DNA from: DATKCJ01 sp035513275
GTDB taxonomy: Bacteria > Verrucomicrobiota > Verrucomicrobiia > Opitutales > Opitutaceae
DNA: 18,484 nt
Direction: 5' to 3'
Assembly: GCA_035513275.1 (NCBI GenBank)
Contig: DATKCJ010000158.1
Coordinates: 1 to 18,484 of the forward strand
Shown here: piece by piece, positions 14,352 to 18,484 of the stretch
Position numbering within the stretch: the stretch's first letter is position 1
Layout of the letters: every line of letters begins with the position of its first letter
Program-made: the position numbers and the translations under genes
Notes under the pieces: model-generated
Databases searched by the model: none
What the model was told of the DNA's origin: nothing
What the model saw: only the letters and a program-made list of their open reading frames with translations

Positions 14352-15019
14352 GATGGGCCTCCGAACTTCTGCCGAACCATCGCGGCTGTGAACACGCTCG
14401 CATCGAATCGTCTCCATGCGAGCAGCGTGAAGAACGCCGCTGCTCCGTAGAGCCACAGGCCCGCGCCCGGGCGCGTCTCGACGAGAGTGGAGATCTTCGT
14501 GAACGCGACGATCACCGCGAGCATCTGCACCTCGGGCATCGACCATTTCTCCACCCACGACGCGATCCGAAGGCATGCCTGCATCACGGGCTTCGCGAGT
14601 CCCTTGCGTGAGAATACAAGGATCACGGTTAGCGCGGCATTCAGAATCAATGGAGCCGCAAGCCCGCAGCCGACCACGAGAATCGCCAGCTCCTGGTAGC
14701 CGCCGCTCCAGAGAGTCGCCACTCCTGAAAACAGGTATCCGGTTTGTGCTTCGCCGAATTTTGCCGCTGTCGCAAACGGCAGATTGAGTGCCGCCAAATA
14801 GAGGACGATCGCGGTCAGTGCAAACGCCAGGGGAATCTCGAGTCGCGAGCTTCCCCGCGCCAACGCCGTGGTGCATCGCGGACACCGCAATCCTCCGGTG
14901 GCGGGCACAGCGGCCATGTCGAGAAGCAGGTCGCAGTTCGGGCAACTTCGCAGCCCGCCGCCCGACGCCACGTTTCGTGACGCCGAAGTCCGGTTCTCGG
15001 TTCGGTTTGACGAATCCAT
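14348..15019 (-). CDS. pqiA: PqiA-like membrane protein, N-terminal-half equivalent (split PqiA)
   Basis: From ATG 15019 the product has 223 residues. A polar leader of about 22 residues precedes a zinc-ribbon-like pair (C26-xx-C29 in RSCPNCDLLLDM and C46-xx-C49 in LRCPRCTTAL). About four membrane helices follow (roughly 61-81, 106-136, 158-178 and 186-203). The PqiA landmark is WVEKWSMPEVQMLAVIVAFT, followed by ISTLVETRPGAGLWL. It corresponds to the first half of E. coli PqiA and is a separate gene from the second half, which begins inside its stop codon. Alternative starts are ATG 15070 and TTG 15124; I prefer 15019 because the extra residues are low-complexity and precede no conserved sequence, but 15070 cannot be excluded. 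It is the first gene of a three-gene pqi operon. Confidence 0.85.
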   Translation of the reverse strand: MDSSNRTENRTSASRNVASGGGLRSCPNCDLLLDMAAVPATGGLRCPRCTTALARGSSRLEIPLAFALTAIVLYLAALNLPFATAAKFGEAQTGYLFSGVATLWSGGYQELAILVVGCGLAAPLILNAALTVILVFSRKGLAKPVMQACLRIASWVEKWSMPEVQMLAVIVAFTKISTLVETRPGAGLWLYGAAAFFTLLAWRRFDASVFTAAMVRQKFGGPS

Positions 15020-15163
15020 GCTGAACGGGGTGCCTCTGCCGGTGCCGCCTCTCGGTGGAAGCGACTCCATGTCTCGGTTGGACTTCGGATGGCAGGAGTG
15101 GTTCCCGTTTGTAAATGGCGACAAGTGGCTGACACGGCGCCGCTGAGGCGTTCAGATCACGGA

Positions 15164-15826
15164 TCACCCGCTCGGCGCCGGTGGGATGTCTGGCACAGGC
15201 TCGTTGAACACCGAGGCCGACTTCTCAGCGGGCGGCTCGCTCTTGATGCCCTTGCGGATCAAGAACAGATGGCGCCGGTGCACGCGCAGGTGCATGGCCG
15301 CGAGGCAATGCCACTGGTGGATGTCGAGCTCGCCAAACCACGGGTGCGCAAATCGCGGCGCGTCGGGCAGGCGCGGCAGGTCGTCGCGCACAAGCGCCGG
15401 GTAGTCCGCGAGCAGCCGGCGGAAGTCCGACATCACACCGATGCCGCGGCTGGCCTTCGGCTTCAGGCCCGCGATGTCCAGGGCGAACGGTGGCACCTGA
15501 CCGCGGCTGAGGAAGACGAGAATCTTCGAAACCGAGTTGCCCACGATCACGAGATGCTCGACGAGCATGGCGGCCGACCAGTGGCGCGAGTTGTCCTCGA
15601 TGCCGGGCAGCGGCGGCACAAGCACCCGGCGCGTGAACTGATCGGGCGTGAAGAGCCCGCACAGGTCCTCGATCCGGTGGCCTTCCGCCTCGAAGATCGA
15701 AGTCGCCTTTTCGAACACCGTCGTCCTGCAAAACATTGGGAAGACAATGTGGCGTGCGAGCCAGCCTTCCACGGTTCCGAGACCGGCGCCCGGCGGATCA
15801 AGTTTCGGATTATCGATTTTGCTCAT
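15164..15826 (-). CDS. DinB-like four-helix-bundle protein
   Basis: The 220-residue product has the pattern of the DinB/YfiT-like four-helix-bundle superfamily. HWSAAMLVEHLVIVGNSV at about residues 82-99 carries H82 and H91, and the late helix LDIHQWHCLAAMHLRVHRRH carries several histidines (H170, H173, H179, H183 and H186). Members often bind a divalent metal through three histidines and act in thiol (bacillithiol or mycothiol) transfer or in unknown reactions; the substrate here is unknown. No signal peptide or membrane helix is evident, so it should be cytoplasmic. The last 25 residues are proline-rich. The gene starts at ATG 15826, lies 42 bases downstream of the DUF4336 gene on the same strand, and is probably cotranscribed with it. 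Confidence 0.75.
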   Translation of the reverse strand: MSKIDNPKLDPPGAGLGTVEGWLARHIVFPMFCRTTVFEKATSIFEAEGHRIEDLCGLFTPDQFTRRVLVPPLPGIEDNSRHWSAAMLVEHLVIVGNSVSKILVFLSRGQVPPFALDIAGLKPKASRGIGVMSDFRRLLADYPALVRDDLPRLPDAPRFAHPWFGELDIHQWHCLAAMHLRVHRRHLFLIRKGIKSEPPAEKSASVFNEPVPDIPPAPSG

Positions 15827-15868
15827 TCAGTTTCGAGGCAGGAACGCTAACCCGTCATGCGCCGGCGT

Positions 15869-16552
15869 TCACTTCAAAAAAGCAAACGCCTCGCGGAGCA
15901 CGTTTCGGCCGCCGGACACGAGGTTTTCTCCATGGCCGACGATCACCCGGTCGAAATCCCACAACAACACGCCTTCGAGCGACTCGCGAAACGCCGCCCG
16001 GTCGCGGATCGCCATGCGGAACATCCGCGACGGGGTGGGGCGGCCGAGCGCACCATTGAGCCGAAGCAGGAGTCGCGAGCGGAGGTCGGGCGGATCGAGG
16101 TTGAACATCAGGTCCGCGACGATGAGCGTGCGCGAAGGCACGTGATGAAAGACGACCTCGTTGACCAGCGGCATCCCGCGCATGAGCCGGGCTTGGAGTT
16201 CGCCGCCAGGCACGCCGGTCCTGTCGTCGGCGAGTTTCATCGAGAATGGTAGTTCAGGGTGCTCCTTCACGACGCCCGGTGCTGCGGAGAACTGCGCGCC
16301 CTTGAAGTGATCGAACCACTCCGGCCAGAAACCGTCGTGCATCCGGTTCGGCGCGACGAAATGGCGGACCTCGCCGAGCATGCGAATCTCGCCGTCGAGT
16401 TCGCGGCTCCACATGACCGGCGAGTGAATCCAAAGAGTGCCGTCGGCGAGGCGGACGACCGTCATGCGGTGGCCTAGCTCGATGCCGAGCACGCGCAGCG
16501 GCGCGTTGTATTCCCAGACGCCCGGGGCAAACGCCTTCAAGAGCGGAGCCAT
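15869..16552 (-). CDS. DUF4336 / metallo-hydrolase-like protein
   Basis: From ATG 16552 the product has 227 residues. It matches my recollection of the DUF4336 family, which resembles the metallo-beta-lactamase fold: TVVRLADGTLWIHSPV at about 31-46, VRHFVAPNRMHDGFWPEW at about 62-79, VVFHHVPSRTLIVADLMFNL at about 133-152, and the terminal DRVIVGHGENLV at 201-212. Candidate metal or catalytic residues are H64, H72, H136/H137, D147 and H207. The canonical HxHxDH motif of true metallo-beta-lactamases is absent, so an active metal centre is uncertain. The chosen start removes a longer in-frame leader from a GTG at 16609 that carries no conserved residues. The protein is probably cytoplasmic with unknown substrate. 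Repetitive DNA fills the region upstream. Confidence 0.7.
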   Translation of the reverse strand: MAPLLKAFAPGVWEYNAPLRVLGIELGHRMTVVRLADGTLWIHSPVMWSRELDGEIRMLGEVRHFVAPNRMHDGFWPEWFDHFKGAQFSAAPGVVKEHPELPFSMKLADDRTGVPGGELQARLMRGMPLVNEVVFHHVPSRTLIVADLMFNLDPPDLRSRLLLRLNGALGRPTPSRMFRMAIRDRAAFRESLEGVLLWDFDRVIVGHGENLVSGGRNVLREAFAFLK

Positions 16553-16862
16553 GCGAGAAGCATGCGCGCACGACACGGCCGGCGAAAGCTGGAAAAGTGG
16601 CGCGACCACTCCGGAGGCGAGATGGGTTTCAGACCCGTGCTCGGCGAGCCCCGGCTACCTGCAAAGTGGCTTCAGTTGGTAGCCCGCGACCTCCGGGCGC
16701 GGGTGTTTGGAACTCACCACAGAGGCACGGAGCCACAGAGGAGGCCAAACCGGTCCGCTCCAACCTTCGCGCCAATTCGTGCAATTCGTGTCTCCTTCCG
16801 TCACCCCGGATCCGAGACCCGAGACCCGAGATCCGAGACCCGAGACCCGAGACCCTATCCCC
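16553..16862. repeat. Composite intergenic repeat region
   Basis: This 310-base spacer has no credible gene and is a patchwork of repeat pieces. In order they are: a GTAGCCCGCG...CGCGGG hairpin (16680-16703), like that at 4507-4530; a CACAGAGGCACGGAGCCACAGAGG stutter (about 16715-16742); two tandem copies of CAATTCGTG (16773-16781, 16782-16790); and a GACCCGA heptamer array (16811-16855). I recall CACAGAGG-type and ATTCGTG-type fragments recurring between genes in verrucomicrobial genomes. The spacer lies between two genes on the minus strand, so any promoter for the DUF4336 gene would be inside it. Confidence 0.7.
16811..16855. repeat. CCCGAGA heptamer array with 21-base higher-order period
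   Basis: Six perfect heptamers run TCCGAGA, CCCGAGA, CCCGAGA, TCCGAGA, CCCGAGA, CCCGAGA (16811-16852), followed by CCC. The first base alternates T, C, C, T, C, C, so a 21-base block is repeated exactly twice. The same motif, inverted and degenerate, occurs at 4471-4504 after the permease gene. The tract ends eight bases before the stop of the small unknown gene on the minus strand. Confidence 0.9.
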
Positions 16863-17300
16863 CTAATCAACCGGCAGCTCGTTGTCCGTGCGCAGCACTT
16901 GCACCGGCGTCTTCGTCTTCACCCAGAGTTCGGTTTCTTTGAAGTAGCGCGCGGGCACGCTCTCGAATGCCTCGCCGATCGTCTTCGCTGGTAGCATCCG
17001 GCCCTTGCGCGAGGCGTTGTAGCCGTAGGCCGCCTTCAACGTCCGCTCGCCGACGGTCGTCACGCTCGCGTCCTCCGGCACCTGCAGCACCCAGCCGGTG
17101 AGGTCGGTGTCTGGCATCTCGCCGTTCGGGTCGGACACGAGGATCACCCACTGCTTCTTGAGAGGCGGCGGCTTGATGTCGTCGCCCGGGTCGGGCTGGG
17201 TGGCGAGGTTGATCTCCTCGAGGATCTGGCGCAGCACGGCGGGCGCGACCTTGTGCTTCTGGAGGATCTCGGCGACCTTGCTGACGTCTATTTTCGGCAT
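16863..17300 (-). CDS. Small cytoplasmic protein of unknown function
   Basis: I do not recognise this family. The 145-residue product starts at ATG 17300 and has no signal peptide or membrane helix. Residues 1-32 (MPKIDVSKVAEILQKHKVAP then AVLRQILEEIN) look like a small helical domain. A short proline-rich linker (PDPGDDIKPPPLKK, about 37-49) leads to a beta-rich domain of about 90 residues: KKQWVILVSDPNGEMP, TGWVLQVPEDASVTTV, KAAYGYNASRKGRMLP and ELWVKTKTPVQVLRTDNELP. Codon use and GC look like the neighbours, supporting a real gene. Its ATG overlaps an in-frame ATG of the divergent Nudix gene by two bases (CATG at 17298-17301). Downstream it ends next to the heptamer array. Confidence 0.7.
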   Translation of the reverse strand: MPKIDVSKVAEILQKHKVAPAVLRQILEEINLATQPDPGDDIKPPPLKKQWVILVSDPNGEMPDTDLTGWVLQVPEDASVTTVGERTLKAAYGYNASRKGRMLPAKTIGEAFESVPARYFKETELWVKTKTPVQVLRTDNELPVD

Positions 17301-17349
17301 GGAACGGCGGTTCTACCAGTGGTCGCCGGCCGATAGACAGACAAAAGAC

Positions 17350-17859
17350 GTGAACGAGGAGATTTTCGACATCGTGGACGAAAACGACCGGGTCATCGGC
17401 CAGGCGCCGCGCTCGCGCGTGCACGCCGAAGGGCTGCGTCACCGCGCAGTCCACGTGCTCGTGATCAATCCCGCCGGCCGGATGTTCCTCCAGAAACGCG
17501 CGGACACGAAAGACAACCATCCCGGCGTGTGGGACAGTTCCTGCTCGGGCCACCTCGCCGCGGGTGAGGACTACGCCGCCGCAGCCGTCCGCGAACTTGC
17601 CGAAGAAATCGGCATCGCGACCGACCCTCCACCGCGCGAAATTCTGGCAATCCGCGCGAGCGTTGAGACGGGTAACGAGTTCCTCCGCGTCTACACCTGC
17701 CTCCACGCGGGGCCGGTCACTCCCGATCCGGTGGAGATCTCTGAAGGCCGCTGGTTCGATCCTGATGAGATTGACCGCTGGGTCGCAGCGCGTCCGGAAG
17801 AGTTTTCACCTGGGTTTCGGATCGTGTGGGGGATGGTTCCAGAGCTTCGACTGGGTTAG
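17350..17859 (+). CDS. Nudix hydrolase (YfcD/IPP-isomerase-like)
   Basis: The product has a perfect Nudix box, GHLAAGEDYAAAAVRELAEE then IGI, which fits Gx5Ex7REUxEExGU. The preceding pattern (EEIFDIVDENDRVIGQAPRS, RHRAVHVLVINPAGRMFLQK, DSSCSGHL) matches the YfcD-like, isopentenyl-diphosphate-isomerase-related subgroup. Such enzymes bind Mg2+ through the box glutamates and hydrolyse a nucleoside-diphosphate-linked compound; the true substrate is unknown. I chose GTG 17350 (169 residues) because homologues I remember start a few residues before the FDIVDE stretch. ATG 17299 adds 17 residues (MERRFYQWSPADRQTKD) and overlaps the divergent gene's ATG; it remains possible. No export signal is seen, so the protein should be cytoplasmic. 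It converges on the dioxygenase gene with a 32-base gap. Confidence 0.85.
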   Translation: MNEEIFDIVDENDRVIGQAPRSRVHAEGLRHRAVHVLVINPAGRMFLQKRADTKDNHPGVWDSSCSGHLAAGEDYAAAAVRELAEEIGIATDPPPREILAIRASVETGNEFLRVYTCLHAGPVTPDPVEISEGRWFDPDEIDRWVAARPEEFSPGFRIVWGMVPELRLG

Positions 17860-17891
17860 AACAGTGCAGGCGAGGACGCTGCGGTTTCCTT

Positions 17892-18484
17892 TCAAACCTC
17901 TCGAAACCACTGCTCCGAGATCGGCATGCCAGAATAGAATACAATGTGCAGCACCCGTCTGTGTCTTGGCTCAATCGCCGGAGAAGAAGCGTGCAGCAGC
18001 AATGGTCGCATGATCAGTGCATTGCCCTCGTTCGCGACGCACACCACTTCACCGTTCTTCGCGACGCATCCCTGAACTTCTGCCCTTCGCAATACTCCTA
18101 GATTGTGTGTGCCCGGCGAAACTCGCAGCGGGCCATTCGAAACTCCGCAATCGTCAAGGTGCAGCCGGACTGCCAGGAGCTCTTCCAATATTGCTGTTGG
18201 AGGACGCGCGTAATCGACGCCGTCTTTTTTTGATTGCAGGTCAAACCCTGGCCGAGTTGCCGGCCGAGCAAAAGGAAACATCAGATCTTGATGCCATGTG
18301 ACCTTCCAATTCGCGCTTGGCGACTTGTCGAAAGCGATCGCTTGAATCGCAGGCGAGTTGGTTGGCATCAGTTTAGCCTCGGCGAGTTCTTCGCGAATCG
18401 CACTTACCGCGTCTCGCACAATGGGCTCGTCGAGAAGGCAACGCGTGCCTGCTTGCCCCTCGCGGAACAAGCGGTCGCGTAACA
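17892..18484 (-). CDS. Phytanoyl-CoA dioxygenase family protein, 5' truncated
   Basis: The frame is open to the right edge, so the N terminus is missing; about 197 residues are visible. The family is Fe(II)/2-oxoglutarate-dependent PhyH-type dioxygenase. The iron-binding HxD is in VTWHQDLMFPF (His codon near 18291-18293, Asp near 18285-18287). The distal histidine is in RPLLLHASSP (near 17991-17993), followed by candidate 2-oxoglutarate-binding arginines in EPRHRRVLHIVF. SNGPLRVSPGTHNLGVL is the typical core loop. A TTG at 18470 gives an in-frame start but is not believable, because homologous-looking sequence continues upstream to the edge. Substrates of the family range from acyl-CoA to small-molecule hydroxylation and cannot be predicted. 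No cotranscribed partner is visible. Confidence 0.88.
   Translation of the reverse strand, partial: LRDRLFREGQAGTRCLLDEPIVRDAVSAIREELAEAKLMPTNSPAIQAIAFDKSPSANWKVTWHQDLMFPFARPATRPGFDLQSKKDGVDYARPPTAILEELLAVRLHLDDCGVSNGPLRVSPGTHNLGVLRRAEVQGCVAKNGEVVCVANEGNALIMRPLLLHASSPAIEPRHRRVLHIVFYSGMPISEQWFREV

Noticed and set aside
13737..15167. One long 476-codon minus-strand frame covering the whole pqiA region
   Set aside because: Only the last 204 codons show PqiA-like content. The upstream part is an out-of-frame reading of the other pqiA half, whose own frame has clear zinc and membrane motifs.
16811..16855. CRISPR-like array
   Set aside because: Units are seven bases with no spacers, and no cas gene is present; it is a microsatellite.
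17883..17898. GGTTT/AAACC hairpin as a terminator between the Nudix and dioxygenase genes
   Set aside because: A five-base stem with no T-run, overlapping the dioxygenase stop; too weak.
18468..18470. TTG as the start of the dioxygenase gene
   Set aside because: The frame continues open to the window edge, and the protein would lack the normal N-terminal part of the family, so it is treated as truncated.

Overview
The window is high-GC DNA (well above 60% by eye) from a Gram-negative bacterium. It carries export signals, a TonB-type C-terminal domain, an MCE/PqiB protein that spans the periplasm, and an ECF sigma/anti-sigma pair. My best guess is Verrucomicrobiota, perhaps Opitutales, with Acidobacteriota as the main alternative. 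This rests on duplicated orphan MacB/FtsX permeases, a split PqiA, proteins with DUF4336, DinB and YHS domains, and several kinds of intergenic repeat that I associate from memory with verrucomicrobial genomes. No rRNA, tRNA, CRISPR array, insertion sequence or prophage gene is visible.

Layout. 1-4467 (+): two tandem MacB/FtsX-type permeases of the duplicated 'ADOP' form, the first cut by the window edge, with no ATPase beside them. 4468-4714: repeat-rich convergent spacer with a strong inverted repeat. 4715-6082 (-): exported beta-lactamase-fold serine hydrolase. 6083-6442: divergent spacer with a second inverted repeat. 6443-7159 (+): exported protein of unknown function, closed by a textbook terminator. 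7328-12650 (+): envelope cluster of a Sel1-repeat/TonB_C protein, a thioredoxin-like protein (translationally coupled), a DoxX-like membrane protein, an exported YHS protein, an ECF sigma factor and its probable anti-sigma factor (translationally coupled). 12651-12840: convergent spacer with a perfect palindrome. 12841-15019 (-): a pqi operon in which PqiA is two separate genes followed by a short two-MCE PqiB, all joined by 4-base start/stop overlaps. 15164-16552 (-): DinB-like and DUF4336 proteins. 16553-16862: a composite of repeat fragments, including a heptamer array. 16863-17300 (-): small unknown protein whose ATG overlaps a possible ATG of the divergent Nudix hydrolase (17350-17859, +). 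17892-18484 (-): phytanoyl-CoA dioxygenase family gene running off the right edge.

How the genes may work together. The clearest functional unit is the pqi operon, inferred to carry lipid or hydrophobic molecules between inner and outer membranes. The second unit is the run from the Sel1/TonB_C gene to the anti-sigma gene; its members are all envelope proteins or their regulators, so an envelope redox or metal stress module is a reasonable but unproven reading. The other genes look like ordinary accessory metabolism. I see no clear-cut new system. The best candidates for a second look are the sigma-linked envelope cluster, the split pqi operon and the intergenic repeat families.
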